NCBI GenBank assembly: GCA_016806645.1
Contig: JACSYO010001675.1
Coordinates: 551,001-615,000 of the forward strand
Source of the DNA: Ophiodon elongatus
Lineage: Eukaryota; Chordata; Actinopteri; Perciformes; Hexagrammidae
DNA: 64,000 nucleotides
Direction of reading: 5' to 3'
Of the stretch, positions 55,089 to 64,000 are shown in pieces (position 1 is the stretch's first letter; each line of letters begins with the position of its first letter). The notes under the pieces are model-generated. The model had not been told where the DNA came from. It was given only the letters and a program-made list of their open reading frames with translations, and did not search any database. Position numbers and translations under genes: made by a program.

Positions 55089-58000
55089 ATGAATGATGTT
55101 GACCGTAAATCTGTTTACTCTCAGGTCTGTGCCTCAACAGATTGTGAATCCACGGTGGTGTTTCAGAACACACAGAGACTGGCTGCAACAGATAACCTTT
55201 TCTACACTGATGTGACGATCCAAGATGCTCTGGAGCTGCGTGCCATGCTCGACAGTGGATCAATGGCATGTTCTCTGAGTGCTTCCTTTACTGGAGGAGG
55301 CCAATATTTGTTTTGCCTGATTCTATCTCTCCCACATCCGTTGTTCTAATTGGATGTGGAGGGTTGAGGACGTGCTCCGTCGGCGTGTGTGAACTTCAGA
55401 TGAAAGTGTTGGACTGTCGAATCTCGGTTCCCACACTCATTGTAGATGGTCAAAGCGATGACTTGATTCTTGGAAGCAACGTCATAAAACATCTCATTCG
55501 TACGCTGAAGGCTTCTGGAGATTTCTGGGAGAAAATGTCTCTTTCAGATCAAGCATCTGGTGAGGAGGAGGCCCTTCTGCAGATGTTGGCCACTGTGGAG
55601 AAGTGGAGGGGCAGTGAGATCCCTGACAAGGTGGGCACTGTTAAACTTAAACATGCTGTGACCCTGGAGCCTTTGAAAGAACATCTGGTGTGGGGTCGTC
55701 TACCTAGCCATAAGTGCCTCTCAGCTGGTAGCACGGTCATTGTGGAGCCGAGTGATTCACGCACAGTGCCAAGATCAGTTATGGTGGGACGGATTGTGAC
55801 ACCATTGTGGGGGGATGGATGGGTCCCAGTGAGGGTCATTAACCCTTCCAATAAGCCAGTGACTTTGAAACGCAACTGCAAGATTGCTGACGTGTTCCCC
55901 TGTCTGGCACTTGAGGACTTTGACACTGACTACTTGTATGAGAAAGACCAAACTGACAATGTGAAATGCAATGTGACTAAGACTGTTGACCAGACTGACA
56001 CCGGCAGTGAGAAGAGCCTGACTGTTGACTCCGAGTATTCTGCAGGCGGATCTGGCAGCTCTGTGCTCCACGACTTAGGACTGCAGGACATTGACGTTGA
56101 CTCAAGTGATCTGTCTCCATTCTGGAAGGCGAAGCTGGTTGATCTGTTGGCCAAGTACGAGTCCATATTTTCACGTCATAGTATGGACTGTGGAAAGGCC
56201 AAAGACCACCGAATTCGGCTGAGTGATAGCAAACCCTTCAGACTGCCGTATAGTCGTCTGTCTCCTTCACACTATGAGAACTTGAGAATTGCTTTGAATG
56301 AAATTGAGGAACGTGAGATCATAAGGAAGTCTACAAGTGAGTATGCATCACCGCTTGTTCTTGTCTGGAAGAAGAATGCCGATCTGCGGCTTTGCACAGA
56401 CTTTCGTTGGCTGAACTCACGCACTGTGAAAGATGCACATCCCTTGCCGCACCAGGCCGATGCTTTGGCTTCTCTTGGAGGGAACGCTTTCTTCTCAACC
56501 ATGGACTTGACTTCTGGATACTACAATGTGGAGGTCCATGAGGAGGATAAGAAGTTCACCGCATTCACGTCTCCTTTTGGACTGTACGAGTATAACAGGC
56601 TTCCACAGGGACTGTGCAACAGCCCAGCCACGTTCATGAGGATGATGATGGCTATCTTCGGTGATCAAAACTTCTTAAGCCTCTTGTGTTACCTGGATGA
56701 CATCCTTGTCTTTGCCCCCAACGAACAGTTAGCTCTGCAGAGGCTGGACATGGTGTTTGAGAAGCTGAAGGTGCACAACCTGAAGCTAGCTCCAAAGAAG
56801 TGCCACTTCATGCGGCCGTCTGTGAAGTTCCTGGGGCATATTGTGAGTAAGGACGGCATCTCCACTGATCAAGAGAAGGTCAAGGCCATTGTTGATCTGG
56901 GTGAGAAGGATTTTATGGATGAGAGCACCAACATTCCCTCTCCAACCAAGATAAGATCGTTCCTTGGTATGGTCGGTTTTTACCAGCAGTTCTTTGAAGG
57001 ATACTCGAGTATCAGCAAGCCTCTCTTTGCCTTGACATGTGGTGTGAAGAAGCCGCGTTATGCCAAGGGTAAAAAGAACTCACCTGTGGCTAGGATGTTG
57101 ACTTTGGCTGACTGGACTCCGGAATGCAGTGACGCTTTCAAGAAGCTGAAACAGGCTTTGCTGGAAAACGCCACCTTGGCTCATCCTGATTTCAGTAAGC
57201 CTTTCCTGCTGTCTGTTGATGCCTCATCCAACGGCCTTGGTGCTGTGTTGTCCCAACTGGCTGAGGGCGATGATGTTGCACGACCAGTGGCGTTCGCCAG
57301 CAAATCTCTCAGCTACGCCCAGTCGCGCTATCCAGCACACAGGCTGGAGTTTCTAGCGCTCAAATGGGCCGTTTGTGATAAGTTCAGCCACTGGTTGAGA
57401 GGTCACCTGTTCACTGCATGGACTGATAACAACCCGCTGACCTAAATTCTCAGTAAGCCGAAGCTTGATGCCTGCGAGCAGAGATGGGTGGCAAAGCTTG
57501 CTCCATATGACTTTCAGATCAAGTACATTCCCGGCCCTAAGAATGTGGTTGCTGATGCTCTCAGCCGCGAGCCTTTTGTACAGCCAAGTGTGCTGCATCG
57601 CCTGACAAGAGTCCCCTATGGAGCATTACTGGAGGAAGCAAGCGCCTTGAACTCTGACCGGGTGCAGGATGCGTTTCGTCAGTCCTGTGACCCTGCAGCC
57701 ATGTTTCAGATGCATCATCACCCTGCTGTGGACTCCAAAGATCCAGGGGGACTGTCTCAAGGTACCTGCATCTCCTCACAGGCAGTATCTGCTGTGCTGG
57801 AGCATTCTTTGGACCAAGAGCGCTTACCACCACCAGCTTTCCTCTTGCCTCAACTTGTTCAGTCCATTCAACCACATGAGCTGTCTGATGTCCGCCCTCT
57901 GCCTAGAGATAAGCTGATGGCTATGCAGCGTGCAGACCCCTGTTTGAGTCAAGTGCTTCACTTTGTGGAACGGCAGAGGCGTCCATCAAGACGAGAACGC

Positions 58001-59551
58001 GCATGCGAGCCGGCTGAGGCTTTGCGGCTCCTCAGACATTGGGAAAAACTCACCATGAACGCAGGTGTCCTGTATCGTGTCTCCAAGGACGCTGTTACAA
58101 AGAGAAAAACCTACCAGTGTGTTGTGCCATCTACGCTGAAGGATAAGGTTCTTAAAGGTGTGCATGATGAAGCGGGTCACCAAGGCCAGAGGCGAACACA
58201 CTATCTGACTAAGCAAAGGTTCTACTGGCAGGGGATGGAGAGAGACGTGGTGCAGTATGTGCGGTGCTGTCGTCGCTGTGTGTTTAGCAAGTCTCCCGAG
58301 CCTGAGGCCAGAGCACCACTTGAGAGCGTTAAAACGTCTAGACCTCTTGAGTTGGTTTGTGTGGACTTTTGGTCCGCTGAGGACTCCTCCAACAGGTCCC
58401 TGGATGTGCTTGTGGTTACTGATCATTTCACAAAGCTGGCTCAGGCCTACCTCTGCCCCAATCAGTCAGCTAAGGTGAAGCTCAACAGCTCTGGAACAAC
58501 TTTTTCTGTGTGTACGCCTTTCCCGAGCGAGTACACTCGGATCAAGGAGCTAACTTTGAGAGCAGTCTGATTGAGGAGATGCTCCTAGTTGCTGGTGTTC
58601 AGAAATCACATACAACACCTTACCACCCCATGGGCAATGGAGCTGTTGAGAGATTTAATCGCACCCTGGGAAATTTGGCTGCCTGTTGACTTGATGTTTT
58701 GATCTGTCCTTTTGGATGATCAGGTGGTGGATTATGATGCCTATGTGCAGTGTCTCCAACGGGATTTGGCAGAGGCTATGAAGGTTGCCCAATTCTCCAC
58801 CACAAAGCAGCAACGGAGGCAGACTGACCTTTACAACAGGAAGCTTAAGGGTGCCCCTGTAGAGGTTGGCGACAGAGTCCTGTTGGCTAACAGAGGTGAA
58901 CGAGGGAAAAGGAAATTGGCTGATCGCTGGGACAAACACATCTACACTGTTGTGGGAAAACAAGAGAACACGCATACCTTCAGGATCAAGAACTGTGCCA
59001 CAGACCAGGAGAAGGTGGTCCACAGGAATCTTATCATGCCTGTGACCTTCCTGCCTCTTCTGAATGAGTCTGAAGATGATGGTTCTTGTGACAGTGACCT
59101 GGCCACTGGAGCTACGGATGACTATCTGCTGGGTGATGATGTGCGCTCTGTGGCACTGCCTTACTGTGCACCTGAGGACAGGACTGTGTCATGGATCTCT
59201 AGACTCCCACCCTCTATTGGAGATCAGCTGGCTGCTTCAGTGGATGTTCCTGCTGTTGATGACTTGGAAGAGATGGATGAGAGACCGGGCCGAACTGTTT
59301 CTTGTGACCTGCCTGCTGACATGGACTATCCTGCTGTCCTGACTGACTCTCAACCTGTTACTTCTGCACCGCCGCTTGACACACAGCCTTCTGACGTTGG
59401 TTCTCTTGTCAGATCTCGTGCGGAGTGTACTCGACATGACGTCTCTTGCAGTGAGGGGACACAGGGCGTAAGAACTAGGTATGGGAGGGTTGTTCGACCG
59501 GCTTTGAGGGTTATTCAGCAAATGCACCGGAAGGTTCTCCTAGGGTGGTAA
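55089..59551 (+). pseudogene. Gypsy pol (protease, RT, RNase H, integrase), broken
   Basis: Protease: LRAMLDSGSMACSLSA (55235-55280), followed by a frameshift into the next long segment (55268-57445). RT: YASPLVLVWKKN, LRLCTDFRWLN, FFSTMDLTSGYYNV (motif A), RLPQGLCNSPATF (motif B), CYLDDILVFA (YLDD, motif C). RNase H: LLSVDASSNGLG, HRLEFLALKWA and TAWTDNN, with a TAA stop at 57443. Integrase (57488-58570): zinc-binding H-x3-H and CCRRC around 58160-58285, VCVDFW (first Asp); the frame is lost near 58490-58570, the second-Asp region; MGNGAVERFN (glutamate motif) follows at 58630. A deletion near 58680-58700 removes later integrase. The final segment (58712-59551) has LADRWDKHIYTVV, the C-terminal DNA-binding part, and ends after RTRYGRVVRPALRVI. 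Non-functional in this copy. Confidence 0.9.
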
Positions 59552-60007
59552 TGTTTTTGTTCTGTGGTTTTGTGTACTTGGTGGAGGTGAAATCTTCTAC
59601 GTTTCTTTTTTTTTTTTTTGTATGTGTGTGTGTTTTACTATTGAAATGAGAACCTGTATGAGGCCACTGGTAGTGTGAGTCTGGATAGGTTGTGATGGTA
59701 CTATATGTGTTATGTGATATCTAGTGAATTAATATGTACATGGGCATGTTTTCCTATGGGTGTTGAGAGGACTTGCTACCCTTTCTCATTCTAATTCTTA
59801 AGGAATAGTCATTGACTGGACTACTTCATATCACTATTCTGACCAGTACTGTGCATCATTATTTTTGTTTTTGTTTTTGTACGTAGTGGATCCTACCTGG
59901 TATGTTCCTGTTTCATGGTGTTCTCATGGCACTCGTCAAGTTTCTTTTGTTGGGTTTATTTTATTTCATTTTATTTGTATTCTTTGTTGGATGAGCAAGT
60001 GGAGATC
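59552..60007. other. Gypsy 3' untranslated region
   Basis: T-rich non-coding sequence between the pol stop and the polypurine tract. No envelope-like or other open frame with recognisable motifs was found, in line with a plain Gypsy retrotransposon. Confidence 0.6.
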
Positions 60008-60019
60008 AGGAGGGGAGAA
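60008..60019 (+). promoter_or_regulatory. polypurine tract
   Basis: AGGAGGGGAGAA ends exactly at the base before the 3' LTR start TGTAGCGGAG. It is the expected primer for plus-strand DNA synthesis. Confidence 0.85.
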
Positions 60020-60050
60020 TGTAGCGGAGTTAATGATTCCACTTGCCATC
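60020..60050 (+). repeat. Gypsy 3' LTR, first part (31 bp)
   Basis: TGTAGCGGAGTTAATGATTC...GCCATC, identical to 52841-52871. Interrupted by the L2 LINE. Confidence 0.9.
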
Positions 60051-60627
60051 AATTCAATTCAATTCAATTCAATTTATTTTTGTATAGCCCAAAATCACAA
60101 ATTACAAATTTGCCTCAGAGGGCTTTACAATCTGTACACACTGACATCCTCTGTCCCAGAACCTCTCATCGACTCAGGAAAACCCCCAAAAACCCTATCA
60201 ACAGGGAGAAAAATGGAAGAAACCTTCAGGAGAGCAGCAGAGGAGGATCCCTCTCCCAGGATGGACAGAGTGCGAAAATAGATGTCATGTGTACAGAATG
60301 AACAGCATAACAGAGTTACAACACGTTGAATTCACATAAAATAGAAAAGAATGTGCGTCAGCAGTTCCACGGAAGGAACCAGGAGGCAGGACCAGGGTCC
60401 AGATGCAACCACGATTCGTGGAAACCTGCGGGGCGAGAAAGCACAAAGACTCCGAGGGAAGAAGTAGAGTTAGTAATGTGCATTTATAGAACATGAATTC
60501 ATACAGAAGGAGAGAGAGAAAAGGATAGAGGAGCTCAGTGTATCCTAAGTTGTCCCCCAGCAGTTTAGGCCTATAGCAGCATATCAAGGGGCTGGAAAGA
60601 ATGGACCAGGGCAAACCTGAGCCAGCT

Positions 60628-63437
60628 CTAACTATAAGTGCTATCAAAGAGGAAAGTCTTAAGTCTACTCTTAAATGTGGTCACTGTGTCTGCCCCCCGG
60701 ACTGAAAGTGGAAGCTGGTTCCATAGAAGAGGAGCTTGATAACTGAAGGCTCTGGCTCCCATCCTACTTTTTAAGACTCTAGGAACCACAAGCAGTCCCG
60801 CATTCAGTGAGCGCAGCTCTCTAGTGGGGAAATATGGTACGATGAGATCCTTAAGATATGATGGTGCCTCACCAATTAAGGCTTTGTAGGTGAGGAGAAG
60901 GATTTTAAATTTGACTCTGGATTTTACAGGGAGCCAGTGAAGAGAAGCTAATACAGGAGTAATATGATCTCTTCTCTTGGTTTTTGTTAGTACACGAGCT
61001 GCAGCATTCTGGATCAACTGGAGAGATTTAAGAGACTTATTAGAGCAGCCTGATAATAAGGAGTTACAGTAGTCCAGTCTAGAAGTAACAAATGTGTGAA
61101 CTAATTTTTCTGCATCGCTTTGAGACAGGATGTGTCTAATTTTTGAAATGTTACGTAGGTGAAAAAATGCAGTCCTTGAGATTTGTTTTACGTGAGAGTT
61201 AAAGGACAAGTCCTGATCAAAGACAACTCCGAGATTCTTTATGGTGGTGCTGGATGCCAGGGCAATGCCATCTAGAGAAACCACATCATTAGATAGTTGA
61301 TTTGGGAGGTGTTCTGGGCCTAGTAAAATAACTTCAGTTTTGTCTGAGTTTAACATCAGGAAGTTGCAGGTCATCCATGTTTTTATATCTTTGAGACATG
61401 CTTGAAGTTTAGCAAGCTGGTTGGTTTCGTCTGGCTTGATCGATATATATAATTGAGTATCATCAGCATAACAATGAAAGTCTATGGAGTGTCTTCTGAT
61501 AATATTGCCCAGAGGGAGCATATATAAGGTGAATAAGATTGGTCCAAGCACAGAACCTTGTGGAACTCCGTGACTGACGTTGGTGGTCATCGAGGATTCA
61601 TCGTTTACATATACAAATTGAGATCGATCCGATAAATAGGACTCAAACCAGCCTAGTGCAGTGCCTTTAATGCCAATCAAATGTTCTAATCTCTGTAATA
61701 GGATGTGATGGTCAATGGTGTCGAATGCAGCACTAAGGTCTAACAAGACAAGAACAGAGACAAGTCCTTTATCTGATGCAATTAGGAGGTCATTAGTAAT
61801 TTTCACCCGTGCTGTCTCTGTGCTGTGGTGTTTTCTAAATCCTGACTGAAAATCCTCAAATAAACTATTGTTCTGTAGAAAGTCACATAACTGATTTGCA
61901 ACAACTTTCTCAAGGATCTTAGAGAGGAAGGGAAGGTTAGTCGGTCTATAGTTAGCCAACACCTCTGGATCAAGAGTGGGCTTCTTGAGAAGAGGCTTGA
62001 TCACAGCTACTTTAAAAGACTGTGGTACATGGCCTGTTTGTAAAGACAGATTGACAATATCCAGCAGACAGGTGCCAATCAAAGGTAAAACTTCTTTAAG
62101 CAGCCTCGTCGGGACGGGGTCCAAGAGACAGGTATAAGATCTAGAAGAGGAAATTGTTGAAGACAATTTTTTAAAGTCGATGAGAGAGAAGCCGTCCATA
62201 CATATATCAGGGCTTATAGCTGCCTCCAAGGATAGATCGGCACTGGTTGAGGGCAAGAGATTATTAATCTTGTCTCTAATAGTAAGAATCTTATCATTGA
62301 AGAAGCTCATGAAGTCGAAACTACTAAGGTCTATAGGAATACACGGCTCAACAGAGCTGTGACTCTCTGTCAGCCTGGCTACAGTGCTGAAGAGAAATCT
62401 GGGGTTGTTCTTATTTTTCTCTATTATTAGTGAGTAATAGGCTGCTCTGGCATTACGGAGGGCCTTCTTATATGTTTTCAGACTATCTCGCCAAACTAAC
62501 CGAGATTCTTCTAAATTGGTGGAACGTCATATCCTTTCAAGCTTTCGCAATGTTTTGTTTTATTTTGCGGGTTTCAGGGTTATACCATGGAGCGAACCTC
62601 CTCTGCTTTATTATCTTCTTTTTTAGAGGGGCTATAACTTTTGCCTAACGGTGTACACTCTGGTAGTATAAACTCGAAAGTTATTAGGTAATGGTCTGAT
62701 AAAAGAGGGTTCTGTGGAAAAACTATTAAGTGTTCTATTTTAATGCCATATGCAAGAACAAGGTCGAGGGTGTGGTTAAAACAGTGAGTGGGTTTCTGTA
62801 CACTCTGACAAAAGCCGATTGAATCTAATAATGAGATAAATGCAGTACTAAGGCTATCATTATCAACATCCACATGAATATTAAAGTCACCTACAATAAT
62901 AACTTTATCTGTTTTAAGAACTAAACTTGATAAAAACTCTGAAAAATCAGATAGAAATTCAGAATACGGACCTGGGGCCCGGTACACTATAACAAATATA
63001 ATTGGCTGTATTGTTTTCCAGGTTGGATGTGAAAGACTAAGAACAAGGCTTTCAAATGAGTTGTAGTTCAATTTAGGTTTAGGGTTCATTAATAGGCTTG
63101 AGTCAAAGATAGCTGCTACTCCACCTCCTCGGCCGGTGCCTCGAGGAATGTGAGCGTTAATGTGACTTGGAGGAGTTGATTCATTTAGGCTGACATATTC
63201 TTCATGACACAGCCAGGTTTCAGTAAGACAGAATAGATCAATGTGATTGTCAGATATTAAATCATTTACTAAAACAGCTTTAGATGACAAAGATCTGATA
63301 TTTAAGAGTCCACATTTAATTCTCCTGTTTTGTTGCACTGTTGCGTTGGTGGTGTTAACTTTTATGAGATTATTTTGTACAACTCCTCTTCTAGTTGCTT
63401 TAGATTTAATTAATTTAAGTGGCCGTGGGGCAGACAC
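60628..63437 (-). pseudogene. L2-like ORF2: endonuclease and reverse transcriptase
   Basis: Two long open segments. 62580-63437 (285 codons from ATG) is the APE endonuclease: CGLLNIRSLSSKA (Asn), FCLTETWL (Glu), IIVGDFNIHVD (Asp/Asn), LVLAYGI and NPLLSDHYLITFEF (His). 60628-62310 (560 codons) is the RT: NLPFLSKILEKVV, FQSGFRKHHSTETA, LVLLDLSAAFDTIDHHIL (motif A), VSHGVPQGSVLGPILFTLY (motif B), DFHCYADDTQLYISI (motif C, YADD), then SLHWLPVKSRVKFKILLLTY and PLLWNQLPLSVRGA. The linker (62311-62579) is out of frame with stops. Catalytic residues are all present in both halves, so only the linker damage separates this copy from an intact ORF2. Confidence 0.88.
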
Positions 63438-63539
63438 AGTCCCTATATAGTTTTGGGTGGGTAACTGCTCTAATGGAAGTGCAGAGAAGGGTGTAAGACT
63501 ACAACTCTGCTTCTGCTTCCTGGTCTGAACTCTGGGTTG

Positions 63540-63782
63540 TCATGGATTAGGTCCCCAAACAAAGTTGGTCAGATTTGCAGAAATGAGATCCGCTCCATAC
63601 AACGTGGGATGAATGCCGTCTCCCCTAATCAGATCAGGTTTTCCCCAGAAAGTCTCCCAATTATCAACGAAGCCCACATTGTTTGCTGGACACCACCTCG
63701 ACAACCAGCGGTTGAATGATGACATGCGGCTATACATCTCATCATTGACCAAATTTGGGAGGGGGCCAGAGAAAAAAAAAAA
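63540..63782 (-). pseudogene. L2-like ORF1 C-terminal fragment (esterase domain)
   Basis: Minus-strand reading gives SGPLPNLVNDEMYSRMSSFN, RWLSRWCPANNVGFVDNW, ETFWGKPDLIRGDGIHPT and LYGADLISANLTNFV. The DGIHP block holds the late Asp/His of SGNH-type esterases found in ORF1 of some CR1/L2 LINEs. The stop is at 63540, 103 bp before the ORF2 ATG at 63437. The N-terminal part is missing by 5' truncation; codons beyond about 63770 come from the junction and target DNA. Confidence 0.75.
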
Positions 63783-63785
63783 ATC

Positions 63786-64000
63786 ACTGGCCATTATTTG
63801 CAATCACTACTGTTATGACTAATCCATATCATTCATATATTATTTCCTGTTATTTTTGTCTGTCATTTACAATGTATTATTATTAGTTTCCCACTGAGAA
63901 TAGTGTGTTGGGTGGCATTAGCGCCCTCTGCTGGGCCCCTGCAGACTTGAGCGGTGCGCCCCGTAGATTGTTACCAGTCTGCTGTACGCTATCTCCGTGG
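63786..64000 (+). repeat. Gypsy 3' LTR, second part (window ends inside)
   Basis: Continues the 3' LTR from ACTGGCCATTATTTG and matches 52872-53086 without gaps, with seven mismatches counted by eye. About 277 bp of the LTR should follow beyond the window. Confidence 0.92.

Larger units (their letters stand above)
60051..63782 (-). mobile_element. L2-like LINE nested in the Gypsy 3' LTR
   Basis: Minus-strand element of about 3.73 kb. Its 3' end (60051) has the tail AATAAATTGAATTGAATTGA (reverse complement of the plus text), a ~575-bp 3' UTR, ORF2 and the end of ORF1; it is 5'-truncated within ORF1 at about 63770, next to an A-run on the plus strand. The LTR bases ATC occur on both sides (60048-60050 and 63783-63785), a very short target duplication at most. 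Motifs (LSAAFDTIDH, GVPQGSVLGP, YADDTQLY, esterase ORF1) place it in the CR1/L2 group. It is the youngest layer of the nest. Confidence 0.88.
52841..64000 (+). mobile_element. Ty3/Gypsy LTR retrotransposon (3' LTR split, continues past window)
   Basis: Order: 5' LTR, tRNA-His primer site, leader, gag, protease, reverse transcriptase, RNase H, integrase, polypurine tract, 3' LTR. This pol order (integrase after RNase H) defines Ty3/Gypsy. Without the nested L2 the internal part spans 53364-60019 (6.66 kb). The 3' LTR is split at 60050 by an L2 LINE and leaves the window after 246 of its expected 523 bp. Damage seen: a frameshift in gag, one after the protease motif, a stop in RNase H, a frameshift and deletion in integrase. 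No envelope-like frame lies between integrase and the 3' LTR. Confidence 0.9.

Noticed and set aside
59552..60019. Envelope gene that would make the Gypsy element retrovirus-like
   Set aside because: No open frame with signal peptide, glycoprotein or membrane-segment features between integrase and the 3' LTR.

Overview
This window is vertebrate nuclear DNA, almost certainly from a teleost (percomorph-like) fish. One host gene can be read with confidence: a two-exon type 2 iodothyronine deiodinase (dio2, 39509-41733, + strand), an endoplasmic-reticulum selenoenzyme that turns T4 into T3. It carries an in-frame TGA selenocysteine codon at 41281. Nearly everything else that can be identified is transposable-element sequence of teleost type: L2-like, RTE/I-like and Rex1/CR1-like LINEs, tRNA-derived SINEs, Ty3/Gypsy-type LTR elements, hAT and piggyBac DNA elements, and long microsatellites. 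Nothing prokaryotic, no CRISPR array and no rRNA was seen.

Layout. 1-8.2 kb: the 3' part of a piggyBac transposon, an hAT element with a BED-finger remnant, one SINE, an L2 3'-UTR scrap and long unassigned stretches. 8.2-12.1 kb: two arms of one LINE family in inverted tail-to-tail array, the left arm broken by a 687-bp solo LTR. 13.2-16.6 kb: a full-length, frameshifted minus-strand copy of the same LINE with an 11-bp target duplication. 17-30 kb: nested hAT elements, two LTR-like repeats, L2 and Rex1/CR1-like LINE fragments on the minus strand, and a 978-bp piggyBac-type MITE between TTAA sites. 30-38.5 kb: LINE scraps, a 5' LTR with a tRNA-Pro-like primer site, a hairpin-ended repeat, a ~790-bp TATC/TA microsatellite, an L2 3' end with two internal minisatellites, and SINEs. 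38.5-45 kb: dio2 and its flanks. 45.4-47.9 kb: a second, inverted and longer copy of the hairpin-ended repeat. 47.9-52.8 kb: SINEs, a 549-bp hAT MITE, an L2 3' UTR and a LINE reverse-transcriptase fragment with a 28-bp minisatellite. 52.8-64 kb: a nearly complete but broken Gypsy element (LTR 52841-53363, tRNA-His primer site, gag, protease-RT-RNase H-integrase, polypurine tract) whose 3' LTR is split by a 3.7-kb L2 LINE.

The elements show an order of events. A Rex1/CR1-like LINE was hit by the Gypsy element, whose 3' LTR was later hit by an L2; the L2 still has long open frames for endonuclease, reverse transcriptase and part of its ORF1 esterase. No element looks fully intact. The observations most worth checking are the fold-back LINE, the nested Gypsy/L2, the hairpin-ended repeat family whose two inverted copies bracket dio2, and the dio2 C-terminus, where the position of the second selenocysteine of mammalian DIO2 is a leucine codon. 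I did not find a previously undescribed gene system. All calls rest on reading the sequence by eye and on remembered family features, without database searches.
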